From contig NZ_QNQZ01000006.1 of assembly GCF_003390935.1 (NCBI RefSeq), forward strand, positions 274,787 to 338,786: a stretch of DNA of 64,000 nt, given 5' to 3'. Shown piece by piece: positions 51,851 to 59,889 of this stretch. The translations under genes and the position numbers were made by a program. How positions within the stretch are numbered: the first letter of the stretch is position 1; each line of letters begins with the position of its first letter. This DNA comes from Lewinella sp. IMCC34191. Lineage in GTDB: Bacteria > Bacteroidota > Bacteroidia > Chitinophagales > Saprospiraceae. The notes below the pieces were generated by a model. That model was not told the origin of the DNA. It searched no databases and saw only the letters and a list, made by a program, of their open reading frames with translations.

Positions 51851-52924
51851 TTACTTGTCATTAACCGAGCCAATCGGCATCAGGGTAATCTCGCGGGCGG
51901 CGATGTGGATGCCTTCGCCCTCGTTTTCGGCCTCGTCCATGCTGGCGGGATCACCGTTGACGGGTACGCCCATGGCGCCTTCGGGCAGGTCGTAGCTTTC
52001 GCCTACCATGGCGGCACCGTAGCCGAGGTCACGCACGGAGCCGGCGGTGATGCGGCTGAGGGGGTTCTCGCCGCGATTCAGGAAGCCGGTCATCAGCTCG
52101 TTGTTAAGGGTAGCTTCTTTCCAGTGGCTGAACTGGGTACCGGGGCCGAAATCATCCTCGATGGGCAGCTCGTAGGTGCCGCCTTCGGCGTTCCAGAATA
52201 CGTTGGCCTGCTTGCCGTCGAAGTAGGGAAGGTCGTCCGCATTGAACTCCCGGAGGCTTCTGCCGCCGAAATTCCACAGCGTACCGATGCCGAGTACGTG
52301 GCCCATTTCGTGGATGATGACCTCCTCGAAGAGACCGAGCTCGTCCAGGAACGCCAAGTCGGCAACGTCAAAGAACATGACGCCGGAGAGGGTTAAGTTA
52401 TCGCTGGTCCGTACGAAGCGGGGACCGGCCTGACCCAGGATGCCACCGGCACCGTCGATCGGCGCCAGGGCGACCTCGATGAGGATGTCGTCCACGGTGC
52501 CGTCAATGGCCGGGGGGAAACCGGTGAAGGCGGAGGGGATGGTGCCGGTGAAGGAAGGCACATCCTTAATGATGATGCGCTCCCAGCGGGCGGCGGCGTC
52601 GTTAAAGACCTGCTCCTGCTGCTCCGTGACCGGCACGATGAATTTGAGGGTAATGTTGAACCGGCCGCGGTCGACGCCGGGCGCCGTGGTCGCGCGCTTG
52701 GCTTTGCCGAGCTCTTCCATCTGGGCGACGTCGCTGGCCTCGATGGTGACCCATTTATCGGGGTTGGGGGCCAGTTGGATGATATCCTGCGGAAGGGCTT
52801 CTTCCTGCGGAGCAATGGTCTCTTCTACGTCCTCCGTACAGGCGGCGAAGAGCAGGGGGAAAAGGAGGGCGGCGCAGAAGGCCCGCAACAGGGTGGTGGA
52901 AAATTGTAAATCTTTGAATAGCAT
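51851..52924 (-). CDS. Leishmanolysin-like zinc metalloprotease lipoprotein (copy 2)
   Basis: The 357-residue protein has lipobox LLFAAC and the M8 zinc site HEMGHVLGIGTLW (His205, Glu206, His209), then a distal His in FSHWKEAT and the Met in NELMTGFLN. It is collinear with copy 1, with the C-terminal tail most different. Tandem duplication is the simplest origin. The two have separate terminators and so can be expressed independently. Confidence 0.82.
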   Translation of the reverse strand: MLFKDLQFSTTLLRAFCAALLFPLLFAACTEDVEETIAPQEEALPQDIIQLAPNPDKWVTIEASDVAQMEELGKAKRATTAPGVDRGRFNITLKFIVPVTEQQEQVFNDAAARWERIIIKDVPSFTGTIPSAFTGFPPAIDGTVDDILIEVALAPIDGAGGILGQAGPRFVRTSDNLTLSGVMFFDVADLAFLDELGLFEEVIIHEMGHVLGIGTLWNFGGRSLREFNADDLPYFDGKQANVFWNAEGGTYELPIEDDFGPGTQFSHWKEATLNNELMTGFLNRGENPLSRITAGSVRDLGYGAAMVGESYDLPEGAMGVPVNGDPASMDEAENEGEGIHIAAREITLMPIGSVNDK

Positions 52925-53336
52925 ACAGTCCGTGACTTGAGTTCAGGTAATTGCGTTGGTTAGAAAGCGCTGCTCCCTAGAGGTTGGTTAACCCAAACGG
53001 GCCCTCTGGGGGTGGGCGAAAGGTAACCAGCCCATTAGCCCGATCCTAATGCTAAGCGGTTGTAAAAAAAACTCATCGGGGTTTAGTCATCCATTTGGCG
53101 TAAACCCCCTTTTCACGAGGCTAAAGTCCAAAAATCGCCGTAGCCTCCCGCCCGCGGCGAGGGAAATTACGTGTTTAGCCATCGTATTTAAGCGAGTGCC
53201 CTCACCCTGTGTGGGTGGACGCGGGAAAAGGTCCCCGTCCGTACATCCACCCGCCCCGGCCGATGATGCAGGAACGCATTTATAAGCCGGTAGCGCGATT
53301 CGCATTTTACCTGCGCTCCGCCGCAAAAAACATCTG
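52925..53336. other. Intergenic region with a dispersed repeat copy
   Basis: About 410 bases without a supported gene. It holds an exact repeat copy at 53309-53324 and a run of A at 53066-53072. Frames on either strand here have no family signal. Confidence 0.5.
53309..53324 (+). repeat. Copy of dispersed ACCTGCGCTCCGCCGC repeat
   Basis: Exact match 13 bases beyond the stop codon of the bestrophin gene, with T-rich and A-rich flanks. Confidence 0.7.
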
Positions 53337-54230
53337 CTACATCAGATAGAACTCCTCCGGCTCCACCTTCGGCGGCAGTTCCGTTTCCCCCAGCAGCTGC
53401 CGGATGTTGATGTCGATCGTGCGGCTGATGGCCGACATCGGCGTATCGGTGGGCAGGTTCTCGAAGGGGTCCTGCAGGAGGTAGGCGGCCTTCTCGAGGA
53501 AGAAGAAGACCATGGCGATGAGCAGCACGATCAGTACCTCCATGACGACGCTGAGCGTAAAGGGCACGGAGAGGATCAAAAAGATGACGAAGAGGTAAAT
53601 AGCCGCGTGCAGCCCCTTGCGGTAGTTGGTGGGGAAGACCGTGTTCTTGATCCGCTCGCACTTGCCCATGGAAGCGGTGAGGCGCACCAGCGTCTCGTCG
53701 ATCTGTAGCCGACTGAAGTTGTCCAGCAGTTCCGAGCCGCTCAGTTGCTTGGCCGACTCGATCTGCCGGCCGAGGATGCCGAGGGGGACGTTTTTATGCC
53801 GGGCAAGTGCCTGCAGTTCTTCGGCCGGGAGGAGTTCGCCCAGGTCCTGTAGCGGATCCTGTTCCCGCAGCGAACGGGTCAGGGCGTAGCACCAAGCGAT
53901 CTGCCGGTAGGCCATGTCGCGGACCGCGGGGTTGCCGTCCTCCAGGTACAGTTGCAACTGCAGCACCAGCGAGCGGGAGTCGTTGACGATGGCTCCCCAG
54001 ATCTTGCGGGCCTCCCACCAGCGGTCGTACGACTGCCCGATCTTGAACGACAGCAGGATCGAGATCGCGATACCCAGGGTCGTGGCGATGTTGATCGGGA
54101 ATTCCGGCAGGCGATCCTCCAGGACGAGGGAGAGCAAGTCGAAGGCCGTCGCGCCGACGAGCACCACGAAGAACGGGATCTTGATCTTGTCGAAAATGTA
54201 CTCGATCGGAAGAAACTGGCGTATGATCAT
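53337..54230 (-). CDS. Bestrophin-family anion channel
   Basis: The 297-residue membrane protein has the bestrophin/UPF0187 layout: ALGIAISILLSFKIGQSYDR followed by WWEARKIWGAIVNDSRSL, then two membrane helices in the second half (IYLFVIFLILSVPF, VLIVLLIAMVFFFLE) and DPFENLPTDTPMSAISRTID near the C terminus, which resembles the conserved PFG segment. It is likely a chloride channel of the inner membrane. It lies downstream of the SNF2-like gene but a terminator separates them. Confidence 0.88.
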   Translation of the reverse strand: MIIRQFLPIEYIFDKIKIPFFVVLVGATAFDLLSLVLEDRLPEFPINIATTLGIAISILLSFKIGQSYDRWWEARKIWGAIVNDSRSLVLQLQLYLEDGNPAVRDMAYRQIAWCYALTRSLREQDPLQDLGELLPAEELQALARHKNVPLGILGRQIESAKQLSGSELLDNFSRLQIDETLVRLTASMGKCERIKNTVFPTNYRKGLHAAIYLFVIFLILSVPFTLSVVMEVLIVLLIAMVFFFLEKAAYLLQDPFENLPTDTPMSAISRTIDINIRQLLGETELPPKVEPEEFYLM

Positions 54231-54266
54231 TTGGCGGGGGGAATAAATGCGCGGGAAATGCCCCGC

Positions 54267-54298
54267 AAAGAAAAGAAGGCCGGGGGAGTTGCGCCCGG
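54267..54298 (-). terminator. Terminator of the SNF2-like gene
   Basis: On the minus strand the stop codon is followed by CCGGG...CCCGG with a short loop and then CCTTCTTTTCTTT. The stem is only 5 bp. Confidence 0.55.
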
Positions 54299-54299
54299 A

Positions 54300-57200
54300 C
54301 TAGCCGGCCAGCATACGCAGCACCTCGTCCACGTCCAGCCCGGCCGATTTACCGGTACCGGCCAGCATGCGGTCGGCCAGGTCGCGCTTGTCGTCGTGGA
54401 GGGCGAGCACCCTTTCCTCGATGGTGCCCTCGGTGACGAAGCGGTAGACGGTCACCGGCCGTTGCTGTCCGATCCGGTGGGCGCGGTCGCTGGCCTGGTC
54501 CTCGGCGGCGGGGTTCCACCAGGGGTCCAGGTGCAGGACGTAATCGGCCGCCGTCAGGTTCAGCCCCGTGCCGCCCGCTTTGAGGCTGATGAGGAAAAGC
54601 TCACCCTCGCCGGCCTGAAAGGCATCGACCCGCCGCGCCCGCTCCTTGCCCGGCGTGGAGCCGTCGAGGTACTGGTACGGAATGCCGGCCGCCTTCACCC
54701 ACTCCTCGACGATTTTGAGGTGCTGGACGAACTGGCTGAAGACCAATGCCTTGTGCCCGTTGTCCAGCAGCTCGCGGATCGTCTCGCCCACCAGTTCGAG
54801 TTTCGCGCTGGGCAGGGCGCTTTCCGGCCGCACCAGCCGCGGGTGACAGGCCGCCTGCCGCAGCCGGGTCAGCTGCCGCAGCACGATGAATTTTTTCTTT
54901 TCGGGCGGCGCTTCGTTGATCTCCTGCAGCGCATCCCGGCGCAGGGCCTCGTACAGGGCGGCTTCCTCGGCCCTGGGCGAAACCGAAAGGACGACCTCGG
55001 TCTTCGCCGGTAGTTCTTTCAGTACCTCGTCCTTGCGCCGCCGCAGGATGAAGGGCTGCACCAGCCGGCGCAGCTGGTCGCCGAGCATGCTGTTACCCCC
55101 CGCTATCGGCACCCCGTAGTGCTCGTTGAAGGCTTTACGACTGCCCAGCAGCCCCGGATTGAGGAAGCGGAACAGGCTCCACAGCTCGCCCAGGTGGTTC
55201 TCGATCGGCGTACCGGTGGTGGCGATGCGGAAGTCGGCCCGCAGGTCACGCACGGTACGGGAGCGCTTGGTCGTCGGGTTCTTGATGGCCTGCGCCTCGT
55301 CGAGCACGATGGTGGCGTAATCGATTGCCCCCAGTTCGTCGGCCACGTAGGTCAGCAGCCCGTAGCTCACCAGCAGCAGGTCGCCGGGCCCCAGTTCATC
55401 GATCAGGTGCACGTCGCTGCGCTTGGCCAGCAGGAGGGGTCGGAGGGCCGGCGCGAAGCGTTCGCACTCCGACCGCCAGTTGCGCACCACCGAGGCGGGG
55501 GCGAGTACCAGCGCGGGGCCGAGCTTCGCACGTTGGGTGAGTATGGCCAAGGCCTGGATGGTTTTGCCCAGCCCCATATCGTCGGCCAGGCACGCCCCTA
55601 CCCCCCACTCCGCCAGGCGGCAGAGCCAGTCGTAGCCCTCCCGCTGGTAGGGCCGCAGCTCCGCCAGGAAATTTTTGGGGGCGGCGGGGCGCAGGTAACG
55701 AGCCGATTCAATACGGGCAAGGGCTTCGCGCCATGCATCATCGTTAGTCACCTCCCCGAAGTCTTCCACCAAATCGGCAAAGGGCTCGGCGGCCAGGGCG
55801 GGCAACTGCAGGCTTTTGCCCCGGTCGTGCAGCATCCCCTCCAGTTGTTCCATCCGTTCGCGCAGCTCGTCGGTCAGCGCGATGAACTCGCCGGCTTGGA
55901 GTTTGACGAATCGGCTCTTGTCGTTGCGTAGTTGCTCGAACAGAAGCTGCAGGTCGAGTACGCGGTGTTCGTCAAGGATCACCTCGCCGCTCACTTCGAA
56001 CCACTCGCGCTTTTTACCGACGCGGAGTTTCATATCCTCGAAGTCGGCCACCTTATCCAGCCGCAGGGGTTGACCGCGCGGGTATTCTACCTCCACTTGG
56101 CCGGCGCTGACCGGGACCCGCAGTTCGAGCAGGAAGGCCAGCGTGGCTTCCTCATCGTCCAGTTGCCATTCGTAGTGACCGGCGCGGGGCGTGCCCAGCG
56201 CGGGGCAGGACTCGATCAGCTCCCGGGCCTCCCTGGCCTCCGCTTCCAGGTCCCGCTGCAGGATGCGCCGCCCCTCGTCAACCGCCACCAGGCTGCGCTG
56301 CATGCCCTCCCCCGGCGGAAAATACAGCGGCAGACCGGCCAGGGGTCGAACCAGCAACTGGACCTGATATCCATCCCCCAGCGGCACCAGGTGTACGCTG
56401 AGCCGCGGCGCGCCCTCCACTACGGGCAGGTCGCTACGCAGCAGGTCGGTATCCGACTGCACGCTCACGTCGTCGCGCATCCCCTCCACGGTAGCTTCGA
56501 GCCGCTCGCGGGCGGAGGCGGGCACGTCGAGTCCGTAGCCGACCGCCCGGCCCAGGGCCGCCTGCCGCTCGCTGAGGGCGTACGCCACCCAGCGGGTGGG
56601 GGTCGTGCGTTTCAGCTGGTAGCGGCCGGGGCTCTCGACCGGCGGATCGAAGCGCAGGCGGAGGGTCTCCCCCTGATCCGCCACCGTTACGGCGGGCTCG
56701 CCCCGCTCCACGGTCAGGGGCAGCCGTTTGCTTTCGCCGAGGTAAAGGTGGGGATGACCGGCCAATTCGTAGAGCATCCGTTCGAAGAGGACGACGATCA
56801 GCTCCTCCTGGATATAGTAGTCCGAGCGGACCGGGCGGCCGTCGGCGTAGAGCAGCCCGAAGACGGCATTCAGATCCTCCGGCTTCCGGTGCCGGCGGTG
56901 CTGGGCGCCAAAGAGTTCGCTCCACTTCAGCTTGCGTCCCTTGGAATAGCCCTTGGCGCCCAGCTTCTGTTCCTTGGGGTAGATGTCGCGCTGGTTATCA
57001 TCGACGATCCAGACGGTGCGGTAGGCCGGAAGGTCCTGGTAGGTAGGACGGGTATTTCGTTTGCCCGAGGTAAGCTGTTCGACCTGCCGGAGGGCACTCT
57101 CCCAGCGGGGTCGGCCAGGCTGCAGGCCCAGCAGATAGGTAAAGCCGTACCGCTCGGCCAAGGCGTCGGCTTTGCGCTGCCAATCCGCCCGCTGCGGATG

Positions 57201-58361
57201 GAGGGGGTAAAGCGCGGCCAGGGCATGTAGGGTTTCGCCGTAGACCCAAGGCAGGCGAGTGAGCCGGTCGAGTTCACCGATAGTCGCCTCCCGGAATTCG
57301 TCGGGCAATCGCAGGCCCGTCCAATGGGCTACCCAGAGCAGTGCCAGCGTGTCGAGGCAGGTCACCTCCGGCCCCTGCTCGATCACGAGGGCGAGTTCGT
57401 TTTCCTCCGGGGACCGGCCCTGACGTTCGTCCAACCAGCACCATAAAGCCTCGATGGCGTTGGGGGCCGTGGCCTGGCTATATCCGTGCAGGACCTCCTC
57501 GATCTCCGCCGCACTGGCCGCACCGGAACGGTAGGCTGCCATGAACAGCGGCACGTCGATGAAGTCGGGCTCCCCCTCGGCGGCCGTCAGCCGGGCGTGC
57601 AGCAGCTCCGAATCGATCTGCTCCCCCGACACCAGCCTGCACAGCAGGTCGAGATCCAGGTGGGCGTCGCGGACTAGTTCGTCCTTCAAGATGGTGGGGA
57701 GGGCAAACAAGCCGGCTCGTTCCGCCAGGCGGAAATTATCGTAGCCGAGCAGATCGTCCCGCCGCAGCAAATCGACGATGAGCTGCTGCCCGCTTTCGTC
57801 AAGGTCGAAGGGTTCGCGACCGCCGCGCTCTAAAATAGCGCGGCGGAAACCGGTGTCGCGCCAATTCCAGAAGGCCGGCTCGGTGATCCGGAGCAGGGAA
57901 TCGAGCAACAGAAAATCCCGCGACCCATACCAAACGCGCCGATTAGCAAACTCCCACGCCGCCTGGAAAGCCGGGAAGTCATTAGCCAACAGCGCGAGCC
58001 CCCCAACGGTCGGATAACTGGCGCGGAGGGAGAAGTTGCGTCCCGTCGTATCCGCCTCCTGCCGGTATACGCGCGCCGCGAGCCGGGGCAGGTAGGGGTT
58101 GTCCGCGGTTCCCCGCCAGGCAAGCAATTCTTCGCGCCGGGCCGGGGGGCAAGTAACGTAACCATATACGGACAGCAATCCGGGCACCAGAGATTTGAGG
58201 TGGATGCTCACCAGGTCCGGCGTGAAATCCCTACCGGTCGATTCTTTTATGCCTTCCGCATTCAGCAGATCGGCGAGCCGCGCTACGGGTACGTGATCCT
58301 CCGATACCAGGACGGCATCCAGGCACGCGGCCTGGTCTTCGGTGAGCGAGGGTAACTGCAT
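54300..58361 (-). CDS. Large SNF2-family ATPase
   Basis: The 1353-residue protein has a SNF2 helicase in its last 480 residues: ADDMGLGKTIQALA, LLVSYGLLTY, VLDEAQAIKN, TGTPIENHLGELWSLF, and in the C-terminal lobe LKAGGTGLNLTAADYVLHLD followed by PWWNPAAEDQASDRAHRIGQ. The first 870 residues are not recognised beyond a SWIM/SNF2-associated-like beta-rich section. Such proteins remodel nucleoprotein complexes and some act in defence. It lies 71 bases after the next gene, on the same strand. Confidence 0.85.
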   Translation of the reverse strand: MQLPSLTEDQAACLDAVLVSEDHVPVARLADLLNAEGIKESTGRDFTPDLVSIHLKSLVPGLLSVYGYVTCPPARREELLAWRGTADNPYLPRLAARVYRQEADTTGRNFSLRASYPTVGGLALLANDFPAFQAAWEFANRRVWYGSRDFLLLDSLLRITEPAFWNWRDTGFRRAILERGGREPFDLDESGQQLIVDLLRRDDLLGYDNFRLAERAGLFALPTILKDELVRDAHLDLDLLCRLVSGEQIDSELLHARLTAAEGEPDFIDVPLFMAAYRSGAASAAEIEEVLHGYSQATAPNAIEALWCWLDERQGRSPEENELALVIEQGPEVTCLDTLALLWVAHWTGLRLPDEFREATIGELDRLTRLPWVYGETLHALAALYPLHPQRADWQRKADALAERYGFTYLLGLQPGRPRWESALRQVEQLTSGKRNTRPTYQDLPAYRTVWIVDDNQRDIYPKEQKLGAKGYSKGRKLKWSELFGAQHRRHRKPEDLNAVFGLLYADGRPVRSDYYIQEELIVVLFERMLYELAGHPHLYLGESKRLPLTVERGEPAVTVADQGETLRLRFDPPVESPGRYQLKRTTPTRWVAYALSERQAALGRAVGYGLDVPASARERLEATVEGMRDDVSVQSDTDLLRSDLPVVEGAPRLSVHLVPLGDGYQVQLLVRPLAGLPLYFPPGEGMQRSLVAVDEGRRILQRDLEAEAREARELIESCPALGTPRAGHYEWQLDDEEATLAFLLELRVPVSAGQVEVEYPRGQPLRLDKVADFEDMKLRVGKKREWFEVSGEVILDEHRVLDLQLLFEQLRNDKSRFVKLQAGEFIALTDELRERMEQLEGMLHDRGKSLQLPALAAEPFADLVEDFGEVTNDDAWREALARIESARYLRPAAPKNFLAELRPYQREGYDWLCRLAEWGVGACLADDMGLGKTIQALAILTQRAKLGPALVLAPASVVRNWRSECERFAPALRPLLLAKRSDVHLIDELGPGDLLLVSYGLLTYVADELGAIDYATIVLDEAQAIKNPTTKRSRTVRDLRADFRIATTGTPIENHLGELWSLFRFLNPGLLGSRKAFNEHYGVPIAGGNSMLGDQLRRLVQPFILRRRKDEVLKELPAKTEVVLSVSPRAEEAALYEALRRDALQEINEAPPEKKKFIVLRQLTRLRQAACHPRLVRPESALPSAKLELVGETIRELLDNGHKALVFSQFVQHLKIVEEWVKAAGIPYQYLDGSTPGKERARRVDAFQAGEGELFLISLKAGGTGLNLTAADYVLHLDPWWNPAAEDQASDRAHRIGQQRPVTVYRFVTEGTIEERVLALHDDKRDLADRMLAGTGKSAGLDVDEVLRMLAG

Positions 58362-58432
58362 GCCCGCAATCTACGGCACCTGTTTCTCACGCGCCCCGTC
58401 GCCCGTAATGTCCCCCTACTGGTGGACCACCT

Positions 58433-59395
58433 CTATTCCTCCTCGGCTAAGTGGAGGAAGGCTTCCTCCTCACCGAGCTTGCGGAATAGCGCCCACTTCA
58501 GTACCTCGGCCGCCCCCAGGGGATTGGAATCGTCTTGAAAATAGTTATCGAAGGGACCGGCCGCAGCTGTGTCAGTAGGGAAATTGGCCAGTACCGGATC
58601 TTTGACGTAACTGTACAGTTCCGCCATATCCCGCTCGGGCAGGCCGACGAGTACAAGATCCTCGACGAGCCGGAAGATTTCCTTTCGCTGCCCCCGGAGT
58701 GCCGCGAGGCGGATGGCTACGGCACTGAAATCGAGGAAGTCCGTGTAGTAAAGGAGACCGTCTTCCGGGCGGTCGTGGCGGTGCAGCCGGAGCGAAAAGC
58801 CCGCCTCCTCTGCGGCGTTCCGGAAGGCTTTTTCGTCCGCGATATTGCGCATCGCGCGGGTGGAGGTTTCCGGATCCGCACGGTCGCCCTGCAGCACCTC
58901 CACGCCGTATGCATCCCACAGGTGGTCGAGCTCGAAGTCTTCCGTTTCGTACAGCCAGTCATCGGCGTCGTCTTCCGCCAAATTTTCAACGTGATTCTCC
59001 CGGAGCTCCGTGAGGTAGCCGCCCCGCTTGTGGTAGGTACGCACCATGTCGCGCAGAAAAGAAAAGACGATGATGTACAGCCGTTCAAGGTTCGGAATGG
59101 GCCGTCCGGCCGGATCCGGCTCCGTTCTGCCGATCAAATCATCGTCCGCATCTTGCTCCTCGCGGTTCAGTAGCTCCTCCCAGATATCAGCCAATAACTT
59201 CTCACGCAGCATCCCGGTAGCGGTGGGCTCGGGCACCTCCCGCCCGGCGCCGGTGGCCCTGAAGTACTTCAGGTACTCGCCGTAGACCCACTCGACATCC
59301 CGGTCGCGTAATTGCGCATGTCGGTCCACTACGGCGTACACGACCGACTCGATGGTTTGCACCAATGGGCCGAGGGTTGGATGGAGGCTCTGCAT
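58433..59395 (-). CDS. Uncharacterised helical protein upstream of the SNF2-like gene
   Basis: The start at 59395 gives 320 residues (MQSLHPTLGPLVQTIES); 75 upstream codons cross a repeat-containing spacer and are discounted. The protein is acidic and helical, has no membrane segment, and contains SFLRDMVRTYHKRGGYLTEL near the middle. No family is recognised. It is probably co-transcribed with the SNF2-like gene and may be its partner. Confidence 0.65.
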   Translation of the reverse strand: MQSLHPTLGPLVQTIESVVYAVVDRHAQLRDRDVEWVYGEYLKYFRATGAGREVPEPTATGMLREKLLADIWEELLNREEQDADDDLIGRTEPDPAGRPIPNLERLYIIVFSFLRDMVRTYHKRGGYLTELRENHVENLAEDDADDWLYETEDFELDHLWDAYGVEVLQGDRADPETSTRAMRNIADEKAFRNAAEEAGFSLRLHRHDRPEDGLLYYTDFLDFSAVAIRLAALRGQRKEIFRLVEDLVLVGLPERDMAELYSYVKDPVLANFPTDTAAAGPFDNYFQDDSNPLGAAEVLKWALFRKLGEEEAFLHLAEEE

Positions 59396-59889
59396 TTGTG
59401 TCCGTTGGAAAAGCCGAATATATACCATTTGCCTGACCACCACGTAGCCACCACGTGGAAGCTTTTCGGGTGGGCGCCGGAGCGCGGGAGTGATGGCATG
59501 GCCGCAATTTAAGAATGGCTTTTTACCTGCGCTCCGCCGCCATCGATCGGATGTACCCGGACCGCAGTTTTTCCCGTTTGGGAAATTTGGCTTATTTTCA
59601 CCCCATCGCGAAGGCGTCATTCTCGATTTTCCGGTGGTATAGCCGGCGATCGCGGTGTGACGGCTTCGGCTTTAAGCATCTATACAAAGGACTGATTTCG
59701 TCCGCCCATCCGGAGTTCCCCAGGCTACCGATCCCCCAGTTTGTTTTTGTTCCTACACCCCGCTTTCCACGGAGAAAGTCGGCAGGTTCCCGTGCACCGT
59801 CGTGACCGGGAGCCCCGCTGTCCCCGGTGGCCGGGCGGCGGTGTGCGACGAAGACACGGGCCGGATGATTTCATCTAAAACCATGACGC
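59396..59889. other. Intergenic region between divergent genes
   Basis: About 490 bases with an exact copy of the dispersed repeat at 59525-59540. A 96-codon frame at 59515-59805 begins within that repeat region and has no family signal. No clear promoter pair was found. Confidence 0.5.
59525..59540 (+). repeat. Copy of dispersed ACCTGCGCTCCGCCGC repeat
   Basis: Exact intergenic match with a T-rich left flank. Confidence 0.7.

Noticed and set aside
59515..59805. 96-codon plus-strand frame between divergent genes
   Set aside because: It starts inside a dispersed repeat copy and has no family signal, signal peptide or ribosome-binding context.
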